Position numbers and translations under genes: made by a program. From NCBI GenBank assembly GCA_027923505.1, contig BROI01000001.1:714501-778500 (forward strand): a DNA stretch of 64,000 bases, in the 5' to 3' direction. This DNA is from Mayamaea pseudoterrestris. Lineage: Eukaryota; Bacillariophyta; Bacillariophyceae; Sellaphorales; Sellaphoraceae. This document shows positions 26,340-38,800 of the stretch, piece by piece. The stretch's first letter is position 1, and every line of letters starts with the position of its first letter. The notes below the pieces were generated by a model that saw nothing but the letters and a program-made list of their open reading frames with translations, searched no databases and had not been told where the DNA came from.

Positions 26340-29300
26340 ACCATTGACGGCAGGCTTGGGCAAAGTACAGCAGACGAAAGGACCGGAGGAATACCACGGG
26401 GGAGCAAGCGACACCCGCAAACGCCCCATGCCCTGGCCACCCAAAACCAATGAGTCAGGCCAAACATGACCAGGGTATGCCATTGACAGGTGCAGAGTCT
26501 CAAATGGTGCAAAAAGGACTGCCTGACCGGCTGACACCATGGGAACGGCCTCCACGGGGGTAGGCGGCCAACACCACAAGCTGCCGACCGTCAAACGCCT
26601 CACGCCCTGGCCACCCAAATACCCAAGAGTCAGGCCAAACATGTCCAGGGTAAGCCATGACAGGTGCAGAGTCTCAAATGGTGCAAAAAGGACCGCCTGG
26701 AGGCTGACACCATGGCACGGCCCACGGTGGGTAAAGGGCCAACACCACAAGTTGTCGATTCTGACCTGTCAAACGCCCCATGCCCTGGGCCACCCAAAAC
26801 CCAATGAGACAGGCAAACATGTCCAGGGTATGCCATGACAGGTGCAAGTCTCAAATGGTGCAAAAAGGACCGCCGGAGGCTGACACCATGGGACGGCCCA
26901 CGGTGGGTATGGCCAACACCACAAGTTGTCGATTCTGACCTGTCAAACGCCCCATGCCCGGGCCACCCAAATACCCAATGAGTCAGGCCAAACATGTCCA
27001 GGGTATGCCATTGACAGGTGCAAAGTCTCAAATGGTGCAAAAAGGACTGCCTGGAGGCTGACACCAAGGGTACTGCCTCACGGGGGTGGTATGGCCAACA
27101 CCACAAGCTGTGATTCTGACCTGTCAAACGCCCCGTGCCCTGGGCCACCCAATACCCAATGAGGCGGGCCAAACATGTCCAGGGTGGGCGATTGACGGAG
27201 GTGCAGAGCTCAAATGGTGCAAAAAGGACTCTGGGGCAGGGCAGGCCCCGGGTGGCCAACACCGCAGGTGCCGATTCTGACCTGTCAAACGCCCCATGCC
27301 CTGGGCCACCCAAATACCCAATGAGTCAGGCCAAACATGTCCAGGGTATGCCATTGACAGGTGCAGAGTCTCAAATGGTGCAAAAAGGACTGCCCGGAGG
27401 CTGACACCATGGGCAAGCCGGCCCCCGGGGAGGCTAACACCACAAGTGCCCGATTCTGACCTATCAAACGCCCCATGCCCTGGCCACCCAAATACCCAAT
27501 GAGTCAGGCCAAACATGTCCAGGGTATGCCATTGACAGGTGCAGAGTCTCAAATGGTGCAAAAGGACTGCCTCGGAGCTGACACCAGGGTACGGCCTCCA
27601 CGGGGGTGATGGCCAACACAGCCACAGTTATTCGGACCTGCAAAACGCCCCATGCCCTGGCCACCCAAATACCCATGAGTCAGGGGAGGGTATGCCATTG
27701 ACAGGTGCAGAGTCTCAAATGGTGCAAAAAGGACTGCCTGGAGGCTGACACCAAGGGTACAGCCTACACAGTGGGTATGGCCAACACCACAAGTTGTCGA
27801 TTCTGACCTGTCAAACGCCCCATGCCCTGGCCACCAAATACCCAATGAGTCAGGCCAAACATGTCCAGGGTATGCCATTGACAGGTGCAGAGTCTCAAAT
27901 GGTGCAAAAAGGACTGCCTGGAGGCTGACACCATGGGTACGGCCCACGGTGGGTATGGCCAACACCACAAGTTGTCGATTCTGACCTGTCAAACGCCCCC
28001 ATGCCCTGGCCACCCAAATACCCAATGAGTCAGGCCCAAACATGTCCAGGGGAAGCATTACAGGTGCAGAGGCAAAAGGACTGCCTGGGAGGCTGACACC
28101 ATGGGTACGGCCTCCACGGTGGGTATGGCCAACACCACAAGTTGCCGATTCTGACCTGTCAAACGCCCCATGCCCCGGCCACCAAATACCCAATGAGTCA
28201 GGCCCAAACATGCCAGGGTATGCCACTGACAGGTGCAGAGTCTCAAATGGTGCAAAAAGGACTGCCTGGAGGCTGACACCACTGGTACGGCCTCCACGGG
28301 GGGTATGGCCAACACCACAAGTTGTCAATTCTGACCTGTCAAACGCCCCCATGCCCTGGCCCCAAAACCCAATGGTGAGGCCAAACATGTCCAGGGTATG
28401 CCATTGACAGGTGCAGAGTCTCAAATGGTGCGCACACTGGAGGCTGACACGACGGTCTCCACGGGGGGATGCCGGGGGGCGGCCAACACCAAAGTTGCAT
28501 TCTGACCTGTCGAACGCCCCCATGCCCTGGCCACCCAAAACCCAACCCAGCAACAATCCTGACAGGTGCAGAGTCCCAAATGGTGCAAAAGGACTGCCTG
28601 GAGGCTGACACCATGGGTACGGCCTCCACGTTGGGTATGGCCAACACCACAAGTTGTGGATTCTGACCTGTCAAACGCCCCATGCCCTGGCCACCCATAC
28701 CCAATGAGTCAGGCTAATGTCAGGGTGCCATTGACAGGTGCAGAGTCTCAAATGGTGCAAAAAGGACTGCCTGGAGGCTGACACCATGGGTACGGCCTCC
28801 ACGGTGGGTATGGCCAACACCACAAGTTGTCGATTCTGACCTGTCAAACGCCCCACATGCCCTGGACCCAAATACCCAATGAGTCAGGCAAAACATGTCC
28901 AGGGTATGCCATTGACAGGTGCAGAGTCTCAAATGGTGCAAAAAGGCTGCCTGGAGGCTGACACCATGGGTACGGCCTCCACGGTGGGTATGGCCAACAC
29001 CACAAGTTGTCGATTCTGACCTGTCAAACGCCCCATGCCCTGGCCACCCAAATACCCAATGAGTCAGGCCAAACATGTCCAGGGTATGCCATTGACAGGT
29101 GCAGAGTCTCAAATGGTGCAAAAGTGGCTGCCTGGAGGCTGACACCATAGGTACGGCCCACGGAGGGTATGGCAAACCACAAGCTGCCGATCCCGACCCG
29201 TCAAACCGCCCCCAGGCCCCGGCCACCCAACAATGAGTCAGGCCAAACATGTCCAGGGTAGGGCCACTGACAGGTGCGGAGTCTCAAATGGTGCAAAAGA

Positions 29301-32300
29301 CTGCTCTGGAGGCCGACACGGGCAGCCTCCACGGAGGGGGCCACACACAAGTGCGATCTGACCTGGTCAAACGCCCCCATGCCCTGGGCCACCCAAATAC
29401 CCAACGAGTCGGGCCAAACATGTCCAGGGTATGCGGCATTGACAGGTGCAGAGCCTCAAATGGTGCAAAAAGGACTGCCTGGAGGCTGACACCATGGGTA
29501 CGGCCTCCACGGTGGGTATGGCCAACACCACAAGTTGTCGATTCTGACCTGTCAAACGCCCCATGCCCTGGCCACCCAAATACCCAATGAGTCAGGCTAA
29601 ACATGTCCAGGGTTTGCCATTGACAGGTGCAGAGTCTCAAATGGTGCAAAAAGGACTGCCTGGAGGCTGACACCATGGGTACGGCCTCCACGGTGGGTAT
29701 GGCCAACACCACAAGTTGTCGATTCTGACCTGTCAAACGCCCCATGCCCTGGCCACCCAAATACCCAATGAGTCAGGCCAAACATGTCCAGGGAATGCCA
29801 TTGACAGGTGCAGAGTCTCAAAGAAAAAGGACTGCCTGGAGGCTGACACCATGGGCACGGCCTCCACGGTGGGTTGCACACCGACTGCCTGTCAAACGCC
29901 CCATGCCCTACCCAAATACCCAATGTCGGCAAAACATGTCCAGGGTATACCATTGACAGGTGCAGAGTCTCAAATGGTAAAAGGACTGTCTGGAGGCTGA
30001 CACCATGGGTACGGCCTCCACGGTGGGTATGGCCAACACCACAAGTTGTCGATTCTGACCTGTCAAACGCCCCATGCCCTGGCCACCCAAATACCCAATG
30101 AGTCAGGGCAAACATGTCCAGGGTATGCCATTGACAGGTGCAGAGTCTCAAATGGTGCAAAAAGGACTGCCTGGAGGCTGACACCATGGGTACGGCCTCC
30201 ACGGTGGGTATGGCCAACACCACAAGTTGTCGATTCTGACCTGTCAAACGCCCCATGCCCTGGCCACCCAAATACCCAATGAGTCAGGCCAAAACATGCT
30301 CCAGGGGAGCCACAGGGCAGAGTCTCAAATGGCGCAAAAAGGACTGCCTGGAGGCTGACACCATGGGTACGGCCTCCACGGGGGGTATGGGGCACAACAC
30401 CATCTCTCGTCAAACGCCCCATGCCCTGGCCACCCAAATACCCAATGAGTCAGGCAAACATGTCCAGGGTATGCCATTGACAGGCAGAGTCTCAAATGGT
30501 GCAAAAAGGACTGCCTGGAGGTGACACCATGGGTACGGCCCCACGGTGGGTGTGGCTCCAACACCAAAGTTGCCGATCACCCTGTCAAACGCCCCGCCCG
30601 GGGGCCAAATACCCAATGAGTCAGGCCAAACATGTCCAGGGTATGCCATTGACAGGTGCAGAGTCTCAAATGGTGCAAAAGGGACTGCCTGGAGGCTGAC
30701 ACCATGGGTACGGCCTCCACGGTGGGTATGGCCAACACCACAAGCTGTCGATTCTGACCTGTCAAACGCCCCATGCCCTGGCCACCCAAATACCCAACGA
30801 GTCAGGCCAAACATGTCCAGGGTATGCCAATGACAGGTGCAGAGTCTCAAATGGTGCAAAAGGACTGCCTGGAGGCTGACACCATGGGTACGGCCCCACG
30901 GTGGGTAGGGGGCCAACACCACAAGTTGTCGATCCTGACCTGTCAAACGCCCCATGCCCTGGCCACCCAAATACCCAATGAGTCAGGCCAAACATGTCCA
31001 GGGTATGCCATTGACAGGTGCAGAGTCTCAAATGGTGCAAAAAGGACTGCCTGGAGGCTGACACCATGGGTACGGCCTCCACGGGGGGTATGGCCAACAC
31101 CACAAGTTCGGCGGCGGGAAGGTCTGGGGGGGCGGCCAATTCTGACCTGTCAAACGCCCCATGCCCTGGCCACCCAAATACCCAATGAGTCAGGCCAAAC
31201 ATGTCCAGGGTGGGCCCAATGACAGGGCAGGAGTCTCAAACGGGCAAAAGACGCCTGGAGGCCGACACCATGGGTACGGCTCCACGGTGGGTATGGCCAA
31301 CACCACAAGCTGCGACTGACCTGTCAAACGCCCCATGCCCCGGGCCACCCAAACACCCAATGAGTCAGGCAAAACATGTCCAGGGTATGCCATTGACAGG
31401 TGCAGAGTCTCAAATGGTCCAAAACTGCCTGGAGGTGACACAGGGTACGGCCTCCACGGGGGATGGCCCAACACCACAAGTGCGATTCTAACCCTGTCAA
31501 ACGCCCCATGCCCTGGCCACCCAAATACCCAATGAGTCAGGCCAAACATGTCCAGGGTATGTCTTTGACAGGTGAAGAGTCTCAAATGGTGCAAAAAGGA
31601 CTGCCTGGAGGCTGACACCATGGGTACGGCCTCCACGGGGGTGGCGGCCAACACTGCCGACCTGACCTGTCAAACGCCCCATGCCCTGGGCCACCCAAAA
31701 CCCAATGAGTCAGGCAAACACGTCCAGGGGACGCCACGACAGGGCAGAGTCCAAATGGTGCAAAAGGACCGCCTGGAGGCCGACACATGGGCACGGCTCC
31801 ACGGGGGTATGGCCAACACCACAAGCTGCCGATTCTGCCCTGCAAACGCCCCATGCCCTGGGCCACCCAAATACCCAATGAGTCAGGCCAAACATGTCCA
31901 GGGTAGGCCATTGACAGGAGCAGAGCCTCAAATGGTGCAAAAGGACTGCCTGGAGGCTGACACCATGGGTACGGCCCCACTGTGGGTAAGGCCACACCAC
32001 AAGTTGCCGATCTGACCTGTCACCAACGCCCCATGCCCTGGCCACCCAAATACCCGAGAGCAGGCCAAAACATGTCCAGGGTATGCCATTGACAGGGGCA
32101 GAGTCTCAAATGGTGCAAAAAGACGACTGCCTGGAGGCTGACACACAAGGACGCCCCCACGGGCGGGTATGGCCAACACCACAGTTGTCGATTTGACCTG
32201 TCAAACGCCCCATGCTCCCGGCCACCCAAACACCCAATGAGCCAGGCCAAACATGTCCAGGGTATGCCATTGACAGGGCAGGCGGGGTGCAAAAGGACCG

Positions 32301-35300
32301 CCTGGAGGCTGACACCATGGGTGCGGCCCCACGGGGGTAAGGGGCCAACACCACAGGCGATCGACCTGTCAAACGCCCCATGCCCTGGCCACCCAAAACA
32401 CCAATGAGTCAGCCAAACATGTCCAGGGCATGCCATTGACAGGTGCAGAGTCTCAAAATGGTGCAAAAAGGACCGCCTGAGGCTGACACCCGGGTGCGGC
32501 CCCACGGTGGGTGATGGGCCAACACCACAACTTGTCGATTTCTGACCTGTCAAACGCCCCACGCCCTGGCCACACCAAATACCCAATGAGTCAGGCCAAA
32601 CATGTCCTGGGTATGCCATTGACAGTGTGCAGAGTCTCAAATGGTGCAAAAAGGACTGCCTGGAGGCTGACACCACATGGGCACGGCCCCCACGGTGGGT
32701 ATGGCCAACACCACAAGTTGTCGATTCTGACCTGTCAACTGCCCCATGCCCTGGCCACCCAAATACCCAATGAGTCAGGCCAAACATGTCCAGGTTATGC
32801 CATTACAGGTGCAGAGGCTCAAAATGGTGCAAAAGGACTGCCTGGAGGCTGACACCAGAGTACGGCCTCCACGGTGGGTGGCGCAACACCACAAGTTGTC
32901 GCTGACCCCCGTCAAACGCCCCATGCCCGGCACAAATACCCAATGTCAGGCCAAACATGTCCCAAGTATGCCATTGACAGGCAGAGTCTAAATGGTGAAA
33001 AAGTGACTGCCTGAGGCTGACACCATGGGTACGGCTCTCCACGGTGGGTGGCGGGCCAACACCACAAGTTGTCGATTCCGACCAAACCATGCCCTGGCCA
33101 CCAATACCCAATGAGTCAGGCAAACATGTCCAGGGTATGCCATTGACAGGTGCAGAGTGCAGAAAGGACTGCCTGGAGGCTGACAATTACGGGTACGGCC
33201 TCCACAGTGGGTATGGCCACACACGTGCTGTCGATTCTGACCTGTCAAACGCCCCATGCCCTGGCCACCAAATACCCAATGAGTCGGTGCCAAACATGTC
33301 CAGGGTATGCCATTGACAGGTGCAGAGTCTCAAATGGTGCAAGACGCCTAGGCCACGACGGCCCACGGTGGGTATGGCCAACACCACAAGCTGCCGATTC
33401 TACCTGTCAAACGCCCCATGCCCTGGCCATCCAAATACCCAATGAGTCAGGCCAAACATGTCCAGGGTATGCCATTGACAGGTGCAGAGTCTCAAATGGT
33501 GCAAAAAGGACTGCCTGGAGGCTGACACCATGGGTACGGTCCACGGTGGGGCACAACACCACAAGTTGTCGACGGACCCGTCAAAGCCCCTGCCCTGGCC
33601 ACAAATACCCAATGAGTCACAGGCCAAACATGTCCAGGGTATGCCATCGACAGGTGCAGAGTTCCTGCACGAAGGGTACGGCCAGGGGTAAGAAGGACAG
33701 GGCCCAAACGCCCCATGCCCTGGCCACACCAAATACCCAATAAGGCAGCCAAACATGTCCAGGGGTATGCTATCATTGACAGGTGCAGAGTCTCAAATGG
33801 TGCAAAAGGGACTGCCTGAGGCTACACCTCTGTGCGGGTCGCCCTCCAGGGTGGGTATGGCCAACACCACAAAAGTTGTCATATCTCTGACCTGTCAAAC
33901 GCCCCATGCCCTGGCCACCCAAATACCCAATGAGTCAGGCCAAACATGTCCCGGGTATGCCATTGACAGGTAGAGTCTCAAATGGGCAAAAAACTGAAGC
34001 TAGGCTGACACCATTGGTACGGCCCACGGTGGGTGTGGGCCAACAGCACAGCTAGCCGCATCTCTGACCTGTCAAACCGCCCCCATGCCACCCAAATACC
34101 CCGATGAGCCAGGCCAAAACATGTCCAGGGTATGCATTGACATGCAGAGTCTCAAATGGTGCAAAAACGACTGCCTGGAGGCTGACCACCAAGCGGGTAC
34201 GGCCACGGGGGGTATGGCCAACACCACAGCAAGATCTGACCTGTCAAACGCCCCATGCCCTGGCCACCCAAATACCCAATGAGTCAGGCCAAACATGTCC
34301 AGGGTATGCCATTAACAGGTGCAGAGTCTCAAATGGTGCAAAAAGGACTGCCTGGAGGCTGACACCACTGGTACGGCCCCACGGCGAACTAACACCACGG
34401 TCGATCTGACCTGTCAAACGCCCCATGCCCCCACACCAAACACCAATAGAGCCAGGCCAAACATGTCCGGGTATGCCATTGACAGGTGGCAGTCTCAAAT
34501 GGTGCAAAAGGACTGCCTGGAGGCTGACACCCCACGGTGGGTATGGCCAACACCACAAGTTGTCGATTCTGACCTGTCAAACGCCCCATGCCCTAGCCAC
34601 CCAAATACCCAATGAGTCAGGCCAAACATGTCCAGGGTATGCCATTGACAGGTGCAGAGTCTCAAATGGTGCCAAAAGGACTGCCTGGAGGCTGACACCA
34701 TGGGTACGCCTCCACGGGGTGGGTAACGGGCTGCTAACACCACAAGTTGTAGATTCTGCCCTGTCAACCACCCCATGCCATGGGCACCCAAATACCCAAT
34801 GAGTCAAGCAAACATGTCCAGGTCCACAGGTGCAGAGTCTCAAATGGTGCAGCGACCGTCCTAGGCTGACACCATGGGCACGCCCCACGGGTGGGGTATG
34901 GCCAACGACCACCAAGCTGCAGATTCTTCCCTGTCAAACGCCCCATGCCCTGGCCACCCAAATACCCAATGAGTCAAGCCAAACATGTCCAGGGTATGCC
35001 ATTGACAGGTGCAGAGTCTCAAATGGTTGAAAAAGACTGCCTAGGCTGACACCATGGGTAAGGCTCTCCACGGTATGGCCAACACCACAAGTTGTCGATT
35101 CTGACCCGCGCCCCATGCCCTGGCCACCCAAAATACCCCAAAGAGTCAGGCCAAACATGTCCACGGTGGCGCATTGACAGGTGCAGAAAGGCCCCAATGG
35201 TGAAAAGGACCGCCTGACGCTGACACCATTGCACGGCCTCCGGTGGGTATGGCCAAACACCAGCGGTTGTCGATTCCTGACCTGTCAAACGCCCCGCATG

Positions 35301-35839
35301 CCCTGGCCACCCAAATCCAGGGTATGCCATTGGGTGCAGACTCCTCAAACGGGAAAGGACTGCCTGAGGCTGACACCATGGGTACGGCTCTCCACGGTGG
35401 GTATGGCGCACCACCACAAGCTGTCGACACCCGTCAACGCCCCATGCCCTGGGCCACCAATACCAAGCGAGCGTTGGGCAAACATGTCCAGGGTATGCCA
35501 TTGACAGACAATGGTGCAAAAGGACTGCTGGAGGCTGACAACATGGGCGGGGGCGCCAACACCACAAGTTGTCGATTCACTGTCAAACGCCCCATGCCCT
35601 GGCTCACCAAATACCAATAATTCAGGCCAAACATGTCCAGGGTATGCCATTGACAGGTGCAGCCCAATGGGCAAAAAGACTGCCTGGGAGGCTGACACCA
35701 TGGGTACGGCTCCACGGTGGGTGCGGCCACACCCAAGTTGCTCGACATTCTGACCTGTCAAACGCCCCATGCCCTGGCCACCAAATACCAATGAGTCAGA
35801 CCACATGTCCCGGGTATGCCATGACAGGCAGAAGTCCCA
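26340..35839. repeat. Satellite 3, block B: indel-rich, degenerate copies
   Basis: About 52 units of the same monomer as block A, but most carry many 1-10-bp deletions, small insertions and substitutions, with patches such as 'ggggg' replacing 'cggtggg'. Scattered units (for example near 28,960-29,100, 29,480-29,800 and 30,000-30,280) are nearly perfect. Reading frames here are chance products of the indels. Homogeneous array flanks the block on both sides, unusual for a decayed edge and equally consistent with low-quality consensus sequence. Confidence 0.9.
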
Positions 35840-38800
35840 AATGGTGCAAAAAGGACTGCCTGGAGGCTGACACCATGGGTACGGCCTCCACGGTGGGTAT
35901 GGCCAACACCACAAGTTGTCGATTCTGACCTGTCAAACGCCCCATGCCCTGGCCACCCAAATACCCAATGAGTCAGACCAAACATGTCCAGGGTATGCCA
36001 TTGACAGGTGCAGAGTCTCAAATGGTGCAAAAAGGACTGCCTGGAGGCTGACACCATGGGTACGGCCTCCACGGTGGGTATGGCCAACACCACAAGTTGT
36101 CGATTCTGACCTGAAAAACGCCCCACGCCCTGGCCACCCAAATACCCAATGAGTCAGGCCAAACATGTCCAGGGTATGCCATTGACAGGTGCAGAGTCTC
36201 AAATGGTGCAAAAAGGACTGCCTGGAGGCTGACACACACGGCCTCCACGGTGGGTATGGCCAACACCACAAGTTGTGGATTATGACCTGTCAAACGCCCC
36301 ATGCCCTGGCCACCCAAATACCCAATGAGTCAGGCCAAACATGTCCAGGGTATGCCATTGACAGGAGCAGAGTCTCAAATGGTGCAAAAAGGACTGCCTG
36401 GAGGCTGACACCATGGGTACGGCCTCCACGGTGGGTATGGCCAACACACAAAGTTGTCGATTCTGACCTGTCAAACGCCCCATGCCCTGGCCACCCAAAT
36501 ACCCAATGAGTCAGGCAAAACATGTCCAGGGTATGCCATTGACAGGTGCAGAGTCTCAAATGGTGCAAAAAGGACTGCCTGGAGGCTGACACACACGGCC
36601 TCCACGGTGGGTATGGCCAACACCACAAGTTGTCGATTCTGACCTGTCAAACGCCCCATGCCCTGGCCACCCAAATACCCAATGAGTCAGGCCAAACATG
36701 TCCAGGGTATGCCATTGACAGGTGCAGAGTCTCAAATGGTGCAAAAAGGACTGCCTGGAGGCTGACACCATGGGTACGGCCTCCACTGTGGGTATGGCCA
36801 ACACCACAAGTTGTCGATTCTTCCCTGTCAAACGCCCCATGCCCTGGCCACCCAAATACCCAATGAGTCAGGCAAAACATGTCCAGGGTATGCCATTGAC
36901 AGGTGCAGAGTCTCAAATGGTGCAAAAAGGACTGCCTGGAGGCTGAAAACATGGGTACGGCCTCCACGGTGGGTATGGCCAACACCACAAGTTGTAGATT
37001 CTGACCTGTCAAACGCCCCATGCCCTGGCCACCCAAATACCCAATGAGTCAGGCAAAACATGTCCAGGGTATGCCATTGACAGGTGCAGAGTCTCAAATG
37101 GTGCAAAAGGACTGCCTGGAGGCTGACACCATGGGTACGGCCTCCACGGTGGGTATGGCCAACACCACAAGTTGTCGATTCTGACCTGTCAAACGCCCCA
37201 TGCCCTGGCCACCCAAATACCCAATGAGTCAGGCAAAACATGTCCAGGGTATGCCATTGACAGGTGCAGAGTCTCAAATGGTGCAAAAAGGACTGCCTGG
37301 AGGCTGACACCATGGGTACGGCCTCCACGGTGGGTATGGCCAACACCACAAGTTGTCGATTCTGCCCTGTCAAACGCCCCATGCCCTGGCCACCCAAATA
37401 CCCAATGAGTCAGGCAAAACATGTCCAGGGTATGCCATTGACAGGTGCAGAGTCTCAAATGGTGCAAAAGGACTGCCTGGAGGCTGACACCATGGGTACG
37501 GCCTCCACGGTGGGTATGGCCAACACCACAAGTTGTAGATTCTTCCCTGTCAAACGCCCCATGCCCTGGCCACCCAAATACCCAATGAGTCAGGCAAAAC
37601 ATGTCCAGGGTATGCCATTGACAGGTGCAGAGTCTCAAATGGTGCAAAAGGACTGCCTGGAGGCTGACACCATGGGTACGGCCTCCACTGTGGGTATGGC
37701 CAACACCACAAGTTGCAGATTCTTCCCTGTCAAACGCCCCATGCCCTGGCCACCCAAATACCCAATGAGTCAGGCAAAACATGTCCAGGGTATGCCATTG
37801 ACAGGTGCAGAGTCTCAAATGGTGCAAAAAGGACTGCCTGGAGGCTGACACCATGGGTACGGCCTCCACTGTGGGTATGGCCAACACCACAAGTTGTAGA
37901 TTCTTCCCTGTCAAACGCCCCATGCCCTGGCCACCCAAATACCCAATGAGTCAGGCAAAACATGTCCAGGGTATGCCATTGACAGGTGCAGAGTCTCAAA
38001 TGGTGCAAAAGGACTGCCTGGAGGCTGAAAACATGGGTACGGCCTCCACTGTGGGTATGGCCAACACCACAAGTTGCAGATTCTTCCCTGTCAAACGCCC
38101 CATGCCCTGGCCACCCAAATACCCAATGAGTCAGGCAAAACATGTCCAGGGTATGCCATTGACAGGTGCAGAGTCTCAAATGGTGCAAAAAGGACTGCCT
38201 GGAGGCTGAAAACATGGGTACGGCCTCCACTGTGGGTATGGCCAACACCACAAGTTGTAGATTCTTCCCTGTCAAACGCCCCATGCCCTGGCCACCCAAA
38301 TACCCAATGAGTCAGGCAAAACATGTCCAGGGTATGCCATTGACAGGTGCAGAGTCTCAAATGGTGCAAAAGGACTGCCTGGAGGCTGACACCATGGGTA
38401 CGGCCTCCACGGTGGGTATGGCCAACACCACAAGTTGTAGATTCTTCCCTGTCAAACGCCCCATGCCCTGGCCACCCAAATACCCAATGAGTCAGGCAAA
38501 ACATGTCCAGGGTATGCCATTGACAGGTGCAGAGTCTCAAATGGTGCAAAAAGGACTGCCTGGAGGCTGAAAACATGGGTACGGCCTCCACTGTGGGTAT
38601 GGCCAACACCACAAGTTGCAGATTCTTACCTGTCAAACGCCCCATGCCCTGGCCACCCAAATACCCAATGAGTCAGGCAAAACATGTCCAGGGTATGCCA
38701 TTGACAGGTGCATAGTCTCAAATGGTGCAAAAAGGACTGCCTGGAGGCTGACACCATGGGTACGGCCTCCACGGTGGGTATGGCCAACACCACAAGTTGC

